The position numbers and the translations under genes were made by a program. From Gammaproteobacteria bacterium (lineage in GTDB: Bacteria; Pseudomonadota; Gammaproteobacteria; SZUA-229): DNA of 34,336 nucleotides. The notes beneath the pieces were generated by a model, which was not told where the DNA came from, made no database searches, and saw only the letters and a list, made by a program, of their open reading frames with translations. Of this stretch, positions 7,700-15,693 are shown piece after piece; the first letter of the stretch is position 1, and each line of letters starts with the position of its first letter. Location of the stretch: assembly GCA_026197015.1 (NCBI GenBank), contig JAPHRB010000078.1, forward strand, positions 1-34,336, in the 5' to 3' direction.

Positions 7700-8272
7700 C
7701 TAAAGAGATGAAGACATACCAGTAAAAATCAAACCCCATATGGCAATACCTAAAATGATCCATGCAATATTGGCGGGGCTAAAGTAATTGTTTGTTAGAC
7801 CTTGTGGGTCATCACAGGCGGTATTAATTGCGTATTGAGCCTTGTATAAAGCCCGTGCCATTAGTCCCAGAAATATGAAACCGGCAAAATCCGTCATGGG
7901 AGTACCAATGTCTTTGGCAGATAACTGGTCGCTAATGTTTGAAAATATAGCACTAACTACATAAGTGGTAGCGATAAGGCTGTGATCCCATTTGTATGAA
8001 ATGTTTTTATGTTGCAGCGTTTCGTTAACATTTCTAAAAAGAGAATGCGTGAAGAATATTGAAAAGAGACCTCGCATAACGGGCCAGACATTTGAGTTGG
8101 TTGTGGCTTTGTGCAAAGACCAGTTTTTATAAAACCAGTAGATACCATAAATGCCCAGTGTTGATATAAACAGGGTTATGAATTTTCTTATAGAAACAAC
8201 GTAATAAGTGGCAGTGGTTTCACTTTCAGTTGATAAATCTGCTTGCGGTGCCTGGTAAATGTTATTTTCCAT
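7700..8272 (-). CDS. Membrane protein with N-terminal YQAPQADL motif, function unknown
   Basis: A 190-residue protein that starts with the short soluble motif NIYQAPQADLST, followed by about four or five hydrophobic segments. The clearest are near residues 31–48 (LFISTLGIYGIYWFYKNW), 100–120, 130–145 and 168–188. The motif, and the block WYFYKNWSLH-like stretch before the first loop, recall a family of small bacterial inner-membrane proteins of unknown function (DUF4234-like), but I cannot confirm the family by eye. It lies downstream of rpoH and is separated from it by a strong terminator, so it has its own promoter. Function is unknown. Confidence 0.75.
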   Translation of the reverse strand: MENNIYQAPQADLSTESETTATYYVVSIRKFITLFISTLGIYGIYWFYKNWSLHKATTNSNVWPVMRGLFSIFFTHSLFRNVNETLQHKNISYKWDHSLIATTYVVSAIFSNISDQLSAKDIGTPMTDFAGFIFLGLMARALYKAQYAINTACDDPQGLTNNYFSPANIAWIILGIAIWGLIFTGMSSSL

Positions 8273-8300
8273 AAAATTAATCTGATAATTATTTTGTATA

Positions 8301-8331
8301 AAAAAAGGCGCTGTATAAGCGCCTTTTTTTT
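8301..8331. terminator. Rho-independent terminator of rpoH (bidirectional form)
   Basis: GGCGCT (8307–8312) pairs with AGCGCC (8318–8323) over a 5-base loop. The stem is flanked by A-run on the left and T-run on the right, so on the minus strand a U-tract follows the rpoH stop at 8357. Confidence 0.88.
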
Positions 8332-8356
8332 GAGTTAATATGTTACGTGCCCTGTT

Positions 8357-9217
8357 TTAAGCTTCAAGACAGTTTCGCAATTTTTTCATCGCATTTTTTT
8401 CTAACTGACGAATGCGTTCAGCAGAAACATCGTATTTTGCAGCCAGTTCATGAAGAGTTGCTTTTTTGTCATCATTCATCCAGCGAGACATTAAAATATC
8501 ACGACTTCTTTCATCAAGCGTCTGCAGTGATTCAGTTAGTGCTTCACTTCGCTGCTCCTGCCAGTCATTTGATTCTAGCTGTTGGGCAGGATCATGAGCC
8601 GGGCTTGCCAGGTAAGTAGATGGAGCGAGCATTGCGTCATCGTCATCATCTGAAGTAGCATCAAAAGCCATATCATAGTTACTTAGGCGTGACTCCATTT
8701 CCAGTACGGTCTCAGGTTTAACGCCAAGGTCTTTAGCTACACCTTCAACTTCTTCCGGTGTAAACCAGCCTAGACGTTTTTTAGAGCTACGTAAGTTAAA
8801 AAATAGTTTACGTTGAGCTTTGGTAGTGGCTACTTTAACAATTCTCCAGTTTTTCAGTACATATTCATGAATTTCAGCACGAATCCAGTGAACTGCAAAT
8901 GAAACCAGCCTTACATTATGATCAGGGCTGAAGCGCTTAACTGCCTTCATCAGGCCAACATTACCCTCCTGAACCAGATCAGCCATTGGTAGACCATAAC
9001 CCTGATAACCACGGGCGATGCGAATAACAAAACGAAGATGAGACATAATCAATTTTTGTGCAGCTTGAAGGTCTCCATGTTCAGACAGGCGATAGCCATA
9101 CTCACGTTCTTCCTCTGCTGTAAGCATAGGAAAAGCTTGTGCATTCTGAATATATTGATCCAGGCTGCCGCTCGAAATAGGCAGGTGGTTATTTGCAAGT
9201 ACCAGTTCGTTTGACAT
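8357..9217 (-). CDS. rpoH: RNA polymerase heat-shock sigma factor (sigma-32)
   Basis: Directs RNA polymerase to heat-shock promoters. The RpoH-specific box QRKLFFNLR is at residues 135–143. Region 2 is seen in DLVQEGNVGLMKAVKRF, followed by FAVHWIRAEI, and the region 4 helix-turn-helix is near residues 254–281. The 286-residue length is normal. The ATG at 9217 has GGAG five bases upstream. The neighbours ftsE and ftsX are the usual ones, although a receiver protein separates ftsX from rpoH here. A perfect CIRCE operator lies 26 bp before the start codon, implying repression by HrcA in addition to any control of sigma-32 stability. Confidence 0.97.
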   Translation of the reverse strand: MSNELVLANNHLPISSGSLDQYIQNAQAFPMLTAEEEREYGYRLSEHGDLQAAQKLIMSHLRFVIRIARGYQGYGLPMADLVQEGNVGLMKAVKRFSPDHNVRLVSFAVHWIRAEIHEYVLKNWRIVKVATTKAQRKLFFNLRSSKKRLGWFTPEEVEGVAKDLGVKPETVLEMESRLSNYDMAFDATSDDDDDAMLAPSTYLASPAHDPAQQLESNDWQEQRSEALTESLQTLDERSRDILMSRWMNDDKKATLHELAAKYDVSAERIRQLEKNAMKKLRNCLEA

Positions 9218-9243
9218 ATTAGCTCCAAAGTTCTGTGTTTATA

Positions 9244-9270
9244 TTAGCACTCTTTTGTTTAGAGTGCTAA
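9244..9270. promoter_or_regulatory. CIRCE operator (HrcA-binding site) upstream of rpoH
   Basis: TTAGCACTC (9244–9252), nine spacer bases, then GAGTGCTAA (9262–9270): an exact match to the CIRCE consensus in both arms and in spacing. It lies in the rpoH leader, 26 bp before the ATG. HrcA is known to bind this element and repress groE and dnaK operons. A TATAAT-like hexamer occurs upstream at 9311–9316 (minus strand) but without a good -35. Confidence 0.92.
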
Positions 9271-9352
9271 TGCCTGTATAAGTTCCAGCTAATGTATGAA
9301 ATGATGTTTATTATAAGGGAGAAAGTGGCTTGAGGGGCCGGCAGATCAGGGT

Positions 9353-10213
9353 TTACTGGATCATGGTGAGAGAGTTGTCAGGGTGATGAATCTCTAAATA
9401 CTGTTTTCGCAGCATTAACAAGTTGTTAAGTCTGGCGATTAACATAGCTTCACCTACGGGTTTCTCAAGAATATCATTGGACCCGGAGGAGAAGATTCGG
9501 TTCAATCCGTCAGGGTCTGCATCGAAATTACTAGAGGTGGTTACAAGTATAGGAAGCTGCTCATAACCCAGTCCGAGACCATGGCGAATTTCGCGAATAA
9601 GATCTCTTCCGCTCATATGTCCTTCGAGTTGTATGTCTGTCAGGAGTAAATCAAAGGGTTGAATATTGTCTTTACTGAACGAATGTTGAATATGTTGTAG
9701 AGCCTGTTCGGCATTTATGGCATGCAGGTAGTTATAGTCATGTTTGCTAAGCAAATTTTTTGTGGCAAGGGCTACAGTGGCGCTGTCTTCAACATATAAA
9801 ATATTACCGGTAATCATGGCGTTGGGCGGCTCTGTATTCAAAAATGAATTAATATAGTCGACCAGCTTTTGTTGCCCAAGTTTTTTATCAAAGTAACCAT
9901 TTACCAGATTGCAGGCCATTTTTTCTTCATAAATGCCCATTTTCTCACCGGATATAACAATCAGAGGGGTATTTCTTACACCCAGGTCTGTGCGAATTTT
10001 GTTTATCATTTCATGACAGTCGATGTCAGGCAGGTTTCTGGAGGATGTAATTAAGGCGTATTTGTGTTCAACCAGCAGGCGAAATGCCTCATCCACATTC
10101 ATGGCGGCATCCACGATAACATTGGGAATGTTTTTGGCAATCAGTTTGCTAATAATAGCCAGACTGGTGCCTGAATGGTCGATAAGTAGAACCCGCTGTG
10201 CTGCTGATGACAT
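9353..10213 (-). CDS. Tandem receiver-domain protein (pseudo-receiver plus receiver)
   Basis: A 286-residue protein made of two response-regulator receiver domains and no output domain. In the first (about residues 6–125) the phosphoacceptor position aligns with Ser57 (ALITSSRNLPD) instead of Asp, so it should not be phosphorylated, although Asp12 and a Lys near 110 remain. The second (about 136–275) keeps Glu142/Asp143, the acceptor Asp193 (LLLTDIQ), Thr225 and Lys251 (EKPVG). The domain order suggests a phosphorelay or adaptor protein. It lies between ftsX and rpoH, with 295 bp to ftsX and 139 bp to rpoH. The partner kinase is not in the window. Confidence 0.85.
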   Translation of the reverse strand: MSSAAQRVLLIDHSGTSLAIISKLIAKNIPNVIVDAAMNVDEAFRLLVEHKYALITSSRNLPDIDCHEMINKIRTDLGVRNTPLIVISGEKMGIYEEKMACNLVNGYFDKKLGQQKLVDYINSFLNTEPPNAMITGNILYVEDSATVALATKNLLSKHDYNYLHAINAEQALQHIQHSFSKDNIQPFDLLLTDIQLEGHMSGRDLIREIRHGLGLGYEQLPILVTTSSNFDADPDGLNRIFSSGSNDILEKPVGEAMLIARLNNLLMLRKQYLEIHHPDNSLTMIQ

Positions 10214-10458
10214 AATATTTTGACTCTCTACCTGCCCTGTATTCCTGAGAGCTTGAAATATGTTTGTATTTTAATTTTTATACTTAAAATGATAGTCACA
10301 AAGTGCCATAACTAAGCTATTCAGGTAAGGCATCTAGTCGATAGTTTAAGTCTGCTTGTCTTAAATATAGCAGTTGTAATGAATTTTGTTATACATGAAC
10401 GGGGTAAGCGAGGTTTTCAGGAAAAGAAAACTTTATAAATAGTTGAAGTTTATTAAAT

Positions 10459-10481
10459 GCTGGGGAGGGTAAATCTCCAGC
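10459..10481. terminator. Possible weak terminator hairpin after ftsX
   Basis: GCTGG-G-GAG and CTCCAGC form a short stem with one bulged G and a 7-base loop, 28 bp past the ftsX stop in the minus direction. Only a short AT-rich stretch follows, so termination is doubtful. Confidence 0.35.
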
Positions 10482-10508
10482 AAACCCCTAACATTTACTT
10501 ATGCGGTT

Positions 10509-11465
10509 TTAGCTTGGTTCTATTTCACTTAGGTGTCGGCCGACCGCAATCCATGATCCGAACAGACCAAGAAAACAACTAAAAGCAATTAGATTAAGGC
10601 CTTCGATAAAACTTAAACCTTTTAGCTGGAAGCCGCTGTTGTATAAACTGGCCAGATGTTCTACTGAGTTATCTAACAATCCGATCGATAATGAAGTGAG
10701 AAACCAGGCGAATAAACCACCGCCAATGCCGTACCATAACCCAGTGTAGAGAAAAGGCCGTCGAATAAAGGCATCAGTGCCGCCAATCAGCTTTGTTACT
10801 TCAATTTCTTCACGGCGATTTTGGATATCGAGTCGAATAGTGTTGCCTACAACCAGTAGTACAGCAACGCCTAACAGGCTTGCAATCACCCAGATTGCAC
10901 GTTGTGCGATTTCCAGCATGGCGAATAAACGTTTCACCCATTGTAAATCTAATTGTGCCAGTTCTACCTGTTTCTGATTATTTAGTTGCTTTAGGAGGTG
11001 GCGAATTTTATCGGGTCGTTTTGCATCAACAACAGGTTGAATAGTCAGTACGTGAGGTAAGGGGTTGTCGCCAAGTGATTCAATGGCATTACCAAAACCG
11101 GATATTTTTTTAAACTCTTTAAGTGCCTGTTGCTTGTTAATCATGGAGATATTATTAACATCTTCATACAGACGTAATTTGTCCATTAATTTATTTGCCT
11201 GGGTTTCGGTTACATCATGTTTAAGAAAAACCGATATCTGAGCGCTATTGTCCCAGCCAACACTAACGTTACTGGCATTATTTAATAATACAAACATGCC
11301 TGCGGGTAAAGCCAGGGCAATTGCAATAACAGCAATGGTCATAAACGAGGAGGCGGGTTGGCGGGTCATTGCGCCAAGGCTAGCGATGAGGGTGCGCAGA
11401 TGATTAATGCCCCAGGCTTTAAATGGACTGCTTTTGGCTAACTGGTTGCTATCTGCTCTAGCCAT
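10509..11465 (-). CDS. ftsX: Cell division protein FtsX (ABC permease-like subunit)
   Basis: Membrane partner of FtsE. The complex sits at the septum and, in known systems, activates peptidoglycan hydrolases through the periplasmic loop. Four hydrophobic segments are seen, near residues 40–60, 188–212, 235–260 and 285–308. A large periplasmic domain lies between the first two, as expected for FtsX. RREEIEVTKLIGGTDAFIRRPFLY is the typical cytoplasmic coupling region. The length is 318. Its ATG overlaps the end of ftsE by 8 bp (ATGGCTAG), so the two are translationally coupled. Confidence 0.95.
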   Translation of the reverse strand: MARADSNQLAKSSPFKAWGINHLRTLIASLGAMTRQPASSFMTIAVIAIALALPAGMFVLLNNASNVSVGWDNSAQISVFLKHDVTETQANKLMDKLRLYEDVNNISMINKQQALKEFKKISGFGNAIESLGDNPLPHVLTIQPVVDAKRPDKIRHLLKQLNNQKQVELAQLDLQWVKRLFAMLEIAQRAIWVIASLLGVAVLLVVGNTIRLDIQNRREEIEVTKLIGGTDAFIRRPFLYTGLWYGIGGGLFAWFLTSLSIGLLDNSVEHLASLYNSGFQLKGLSFIEGLNLIAFSCFLGLFGSWIAVGRHLSEIEPS

Positions 11466-12138
11466 GGTTTGTTAGATCCAGATCATTGTGAGAAAGCAGG
11501 CCTTTATTCAGGCTCACTACCGGGCTGCCCATTTCTTTAATAAGTTTTAAGTCGTGACTAGCGATAAGCACGGTAACCCCGACGTCATTAAAACGTGCAA
11601 AAAGCTGCATTATTTCTTTTGATAATTCGGGGTCAAGGTTACCTGTAGGCTCATCAGCTAAAAGTAAGCCGGGTTTGTGAACAATCGCACGAGCAATGCC
11701 TACCCTTTGTTGTTCACCGCCAGATAATGTGATGGGTGCAGATTTTTCTTTATTTAATAAGCCAACCTGATCGAGCGAGGCGCGAACACGTTTGCCAATT
11801 TCTTTATGCTGGTAACCCGCGATAATTAGTGGCAGGGCAACATTATCAAAAACGGTACGATCATATAAAAGGTGATGGTTTTGAAAAATAATACCGATAT
11901 TTCGTCGAATATAAGGGATTTTTCGGTTGCCGACGCTACTTAAATTGACACCATCCAATACCAGGTTTCCACGACTCGGGCGTTCAATTAAAGCAATAAG
12001 TTTGAGTAAGGTGCTTTTTCCCGCGCCGGAATGCCCGGTTAAATAGGCCATTTCTCCACGAGGCAGGTGAAAACTCACATTGCTTAAGGCTTCATGACCA
12101 CCGGGGTAGCGCTTGCTGACATTATCAAAACGAATCAT
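11458..12138 (-). CDS. ftsE: Cell division ATP-binding protein FtsE
   Basis: ABC-type ATPase that pairs with FtsX at the division site. Walker A GHSGAGKST begins at residue 35, the Q-loop Gln is at 86, the signature LSGGEQQR is at 138–145, Walker B LLLADEPTGNLD follows, and the switch His is in IASHDL. The 226-residue length and the MIRFDNVSKRYPGG start are standard. It is first in an ftsE–ftsX unit. In many relatives ftsY lies directly upstream in the same operon; here a lipoprotein gene separates them. Confidence 0.96.
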   Translation of the reverse strand: MIRFDNVSKRYPGGHEALSNVSFHLPRGEMAYLTGHSGAGKSTLLKLIALIERPSRGNLVLDGVNLSSVGNRKIPYIRRNIGIIFQNHHLLYDRTVFDNVALPLIIAGYQHKEIGKRVRASLDQVGLLNKEKSAPITLSGGEQQRVGIARAIVHKPGLLLADEPTGNLDPELSKEIMQLFARFNDVGVTVLIASHDLKLIKEMGSPVVSLNKGLLSHNDLDLTNHG

Positions 12139-12208
12139 GCGAGCTATTTTGCACTAAGTTATTGATGGTGAAAAGAAATAGCTCAAAATCAGTTGGTAAA
12201 TGTGTTTG

Positions 12209-12745
12209 TTATTGCCTGGGCTCTGCAAAGTTAAAGGTAAAATAATCACCTAATGTTTTTTGCATCGCTGAAACAGGAAAATTGCCGTCAAGTTTGTCTG
12301 CCCATGCGGAGCAAACCAGTTTTATAATGTCTGAGTTATGATCTGAGTGTAAATAAACTTCAGTAAAATAATTAATAATGTTTGGGCCTGAAGCCTGTTC
12401 CTGGCCGTCTTCAATGCGACGAATTTTAAAGGTGTCTGGTTGAACTGTGCGCGGACCAAAGGCTTTCATTTTAAGGCTGCAACTTATGTTGTATAGGTCT
12501 TTGTCTTTATCGGTGGTGATTTTACCCCACTGAATAATAGTATGAGTATTACCCTCACCTATGAACAGGTTTTTATTTAAACTTAATGTGGAGCCATCAG
12601 GTATATCAAAAGCAATTGAAGAGGGGTTAAAAGCAATTGAAGAGGGGTTATTAGAATGTAATGACTGGCATGAGCTAACGATTAGAGATGTAACGATAAT
12701 CAATAGTGCTTTCAATTTTGTTTCCTTGCGCATTATAAATTTCAT
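12209..12745 (-). CDS. Putative lipoprotein, function unknown
   Basis: An up to 178-residue protein with a hydrophobic signal and a lipobox ending VSSC, so the mature N-terminal Cys is probably lipidated. It contains a perfect 7-residue duplication (NPSSIAF twice) just after the lipobox. The remainder is soluble, with three cysteines and no family I recognise. The ATG at 12745 has a poor ribosome-binding site, while a TTG at 12715 has AAGGA 7 bases upstream and would give the compact signal MKALLIIVTSLIVSSC, so that later start may be the real one. It lies between ftsY and ftsE, all on the minus strand. Confidence 0.7.
   Translation of the reverse strand: MKFIMRKETKLKALLIIVTSLIVSSCQSLHSNNPSSIAFNPSSIAFDIPDGSTLSLNKNLFIGEGNTHTIIQWGKITTDKDKDLYNISCSLKMKAFGPRTVQPDTFKIRRIEDGQEQASGPNIINYFTEVYLHSDHNSDIIKLVCSAWADKLDGNFPVSAMQKTLGDYFTFNFAEPRQ
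12608..12649. repeat. Perfect 21-bp tandem duplication inside the lipoprotein gene
   Basis: Two identical, adjacent 21-bp units (12608–12628 and 12629–12649) encode NPSSIAF twice in frame. The reading frame is kept, so the event lengthens the linker after the lipobox by seven residues. Such repeats can slip during replication. Confidence 0.95.
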
Positions 12746-12821
12746 CGTTAAGTATACAGTTAGTTACGATTGTTATTCATTATTAGTTGTATTTGTTAAG
12801 AAATGTTTTATATACCGATTA

Positions 12822-14120
12822 TTAGTCAGGTATTTTATCTAATAATGCGTCAACAAACTCAGTTGCATGAAATTCGCGTAAGTCATCAATGCCTTCGCCG
12901 ACACCGATAAAACGGATAGGGATGGAAAGTTTCTCTGCAATGGCAAATAAAATCCCACCTTTAGCTGTGCCATCGAGTTTGGTGAGTACTAATCCGCTTA
13001 AACCCATCGCTTCATTAAATTGCTGGGCCTGAATTAAACCGTTCTGCCCAAAACCCGCGTCCATAACCAGTAAAGTCTCATGTGGGGCAGTGTCGTCAAG
13101 TTTACCCATTACCCGTTTAATTTTTATTAACTCATCCATTAAGTTGTTTTGAGTATGTAAACGTCCGGCCGTGTCAGCAATGACAACATCTATATTTTTA
13201 GATTGCGCAGATTCAATCGCATCATAAATAACTGAGGCTGAATCTGCGCCAGTACCCTGGGCTACAACCGCAATTTCATTACGCTCGCCCCAGGTTTGTA
13301 ATTGCTCTACCGCGGCTGCGCGGAAGGTGTCACCCGCTGCAAGCATTACGGATTTACCCTGGTTTTGAAAACGTTTAGCCAGTTTACCGATGGTGGTGGT
13401 CTTGCCAGCACCATTTATGCCGATAACTAAAATTACGAAGGGTGATTTTTTATTCTCTATTAGCAGAGGTTTGCTTACAGGTTGTAAAATTTCAACCATG
13501 TCATCACAAAGCGCATTAAACAGGGCTGTCGGATCATTAAGTTCATTACGTGAAACACGTTTTGTGAGGTCAGTGATGATGCGTGAGGTCGCCTCTATGC
13601 CGACATCGGCGGAAAGTAAACGTGTTTCCAGTTCTTCGAGTAATTCATCATCAATGGTTTTCCTGCCCAACAACAGGTCTGCCATACCATCAGTTAAGCC
13701 AGCGCGAGTTTTTCCAAGACTATCTTTTAGATAAGTTAATGTGCTTTCTTCTTTTGCTTTTGCCCACTCTTCAGCTGTCGGCGGGCTGAAGGAAGCCCCG
13801 GATTTGACTGCTCCTGGCTCTACCGTTCGTGGTTTATCAATTGTCGGCTCAGTTGTAGGTGTGTTAGTTGTTGAGGCGGGGTCTTCTTTGTTCTCATCGC
13901 TAGCAACTGTAACTTGTGTATCTGCCTGAGTTGTTTCAGCCGGGGGCGTGGCTGAAGCGGCTTGTCCGCCCGGTGTAAATGATGCACCGGACTTTACAGT
14001 TGCCTGTGAAGGTGTGCTTACAGGTTCGCTGAGTTTATCAATGAGCTCGCTTGAAGACTCATTGTCAGACTCGGAAGTGTTTTCAGGTGTTTCTTTAGTG
14101 CGACGTAAAAAACCAAACAT
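12822..14120 (-). CDS. ftsY: Signal recognition particle receptor FtsY
   Basis: SRP receptor GTPase that docks ribosome–SRP complexes at the inner membrane. The C-terminal NG domain has G1 GINGAGKTT, the DTFRAAA motif, G3 DTAGR and G4 TKLDGTAKGG. The N-terminus MFGFLRRTKE is the usual membrane-binding start. It is followed by an acidic Ser/Thr-rich region of about 130 residues, in which the motif VKSGASF occurs twice (residues 42–48 and 105–111). The 432-residue length is normal for the long-linker proteobacterial form. It is divergent from the M16 peptidase genes across 115 bp. Confidence 0.96.
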   Translation of the reverse strand: MFGFLRRTKETPENTSESDNESSSELIDKLSEPVSTPSQATVKSGASFTPGGQAASATPPAETTQADTQVTVASDENKEDPASTTNTPTTEPTIDKPRTVEPGAVKSGASFSPPTAEEWAKAKEESTLTYLKDSLGKTRAGLTDGMADLLLGRKTIDDELLEELETRLLSADVGIEATSRIITDLTKRVSRNELNDPTALFNALCDDMVEILQPVSKPLLIENKKSPFVILVIGINGAGKTTTIGKLAKRFQNQGKSVMLAAGDTFRAAAVEQLQTWGERNEIAVVAQGTGADSASVIYDAIESAQSKNIDVVIADTAGRLHTQNNLMDELIKIKRVMGKLDDTAPHETLLVMDAGFGQNGLIQAQQFNEAMGLSGLVLTKLDGTAKGGILFAIAEKLSIPIRFIGVGEGIDDLREFHATEFVDALLDKIPD

Positions 14121-14235
14121 AATTTATTAAATAACTTGTATATCAGGAGGGGCTTATCCTATCATCGCGTGGAACTAAGGTTAAGCTTCATAGTCATTCT
14201 AAGAGGCGAAAATCATAATTAATCGGACAAATTGA

Positions 14236-15693
14236 ATGATATTAAAGAAATATAGAGTTGTTTATGCGCTGTCAGGCGTCCTGTTTGGCTTATCAGCCTG
14301 TCAGACAAACCCGCAACATGTAACTGAAAAAGATTCAAGCCAGCCTGATGACATTAAACAAGTTAGTAAGTTAAGTGAATCAGGTGTTGTCAGTTTCAGG
14401 TTAGATAATGGTATGAAAGTGTTAGTCAAACCTGATCATCGTTCACCGGTGGCGGTCTCCCAGGTGTGGTACAAAGTGGGTGGCTCTTATGAATATAATG
14501 GTGTTACCGGTGTCTCACATGCGCTTGAACATATGATGTTTAAGGGCACGAAAAATTTAAAAGCAGGTGAGTTTTCGGAAATAATAGCTGCCAATGGTGG
14601 TAGTGAAAATGCCTTTACCGGTAAAGACTACACTGCTTACTTTCAGCGCATATCCAGTGATCGTTTAGAGTTATGTCTGAAACATGAAGCAGATCGCATG
14701 CGAAATTTACAATTAAATGAAGATGAGTTTAAAAAAGAGATTGAAGTCATTAAAGAGGAGAGGCGCTCACGCACCGATGATAAACCTACATCATTAACCT
14801 ATGAGCGATTTAATGCAGCAGCATTTATTAATTCAAGTTACCAGCAGCCCATTATTGGCTGGATGGGAGATCTGGATAGTATGCGACTTGAAGATTTAAG
14901 TCAGTGGTATCAAACCTGGTATGCACCGAATAATGCGACGTTGGTGGTGGCGGGAGATGTTGACCCTGAGCAAATTAGAGGCTGGGCAGAAAAATATTTT
15001 GGCGTATTAAAACCTTCAGATATTGTGCCACCTAAGCCACGTCGTGAAGTTGAGCAAAAGGGTGAACGACGAATCACCGTTAAGGTGCCGGCAAAAGTGC
15101 CTTATTTATTGATGGGTTATAAAGTGCCCGTTATGAATACAGCGCAGGATGAAAAAGATGTATATGCACTAGAAGTTCTTGCCGGGGTACTTGATGGTGG
15201 CGATAGTAGCCGTTTAAGCCGACGTCTGGTGCGTGAGAGTGAAATAGCTACGTCAGCCGGCGCAGGTTATGACCCTTACGCGAGGCAGCAAACTCTGTTT
15301 TTGTTTGAGGGGTCTCCACGTGAAGGACATACGATTAAAGAGTTGGAGTCGGCTATTAAAAAACAAATTACAGCTATTCAAAATGAGTTGCCATCACGGC
15401 AGGAGCTTGACCGAGTTAAAGCACAGGTAATGGCATCATCTGTATATGAAAAAGACTCTGTTTTTTATCAGGCTATGCAGCTAGGAACGTTAGAAACAGT
15501 TGGTGTGGGCTGGCAGAAAAAAGATGAATACCTGGAAAAAATTCAGCAAGTCACCGCTGAACAAGTTAGACAAGTAGCAAAAAAATATTTAAAGGACGAT
15601 AGTCTGACCGTTGCCGTGTTAGATCCGCAATCAACAGAGACTAATAAACAAAGTAAAGGCAGTCGTCTTACAGGAGGCCGTCATGGTCATTAA
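14236..15693 (+). CDS. M16 family zinc metallopeptidase, lipoprotein (active subunit)
   Basis: A pitrilysin/insulinase-type peptidase of 485 residues. The inverted zinc motif HALEH is at residues 95–99 and the third ligand is expected at Glu174 or Glu175 (VIKEERRSR). The R/Y-type C-terminal M16 domain follows. A hydrophobic N-terminus ends in the lipobox LSAC, with Cys22 predicted to be lipidated, so the enzyme acts in the periplasm attached to a membrane. The downstream gene overlaps by 11 bp and encodes a paralogue without the zinc motif, giving the two-subunit arrangement known for bacterial M16B proteases. This pair sits between ftsY and rsmD in many gammaproteobacteria. Confidence 0.92.
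   Translation: MILKKYRVVYALSGVLFGLSACQTNPQHVTEKDSSQPDDIKQVSKLSESGVVSFRLDNGMKVLVKPDHRSPVAVSQVWYKVGGSYEYNGVTGVSHALEHMMFKGTKNLKAGEFSEIIAANGGSENAFTGKDYTAYFQRISSDRLELCLKHEADRMRNLQLNEDEFKKEIEVIKEERRSRTDDKPTSLTYERFNAAAFINSSYQQPIIGWMGDLDSMRLEDLSQWYQTWYAPNNATLVVAGDVDPEQIRGWAEKYFGVLKPSDIVPPKPRREVEQKGERRITVKVPAKVPYLLMGYKVPVMNTAQDEKDVYALEVLAGVLDGGDSSRLSRRLVRESEIATSAGAGYDPYARQQTLFLFEGSPREGHTIKELESAIKKQITAIQNELPSRQELDRVKAQVMASSVYEKDSVFYQAMQLGTLETVGVGWQKKDEYLEKIQQVTAEQVRQVAKKYLKDDSLTVAVLDPQSTETNKQSKGSRLTGGRHGH

Noticed and set aside
12561..12842. 93-codon plus-strand frame opposite the lipoprotein gene
   Set aside because: It is antisense to the better-supported lipoprotein and contains the mirrored 21-bp repeat; the other half is AT-rich noncoding DNA.
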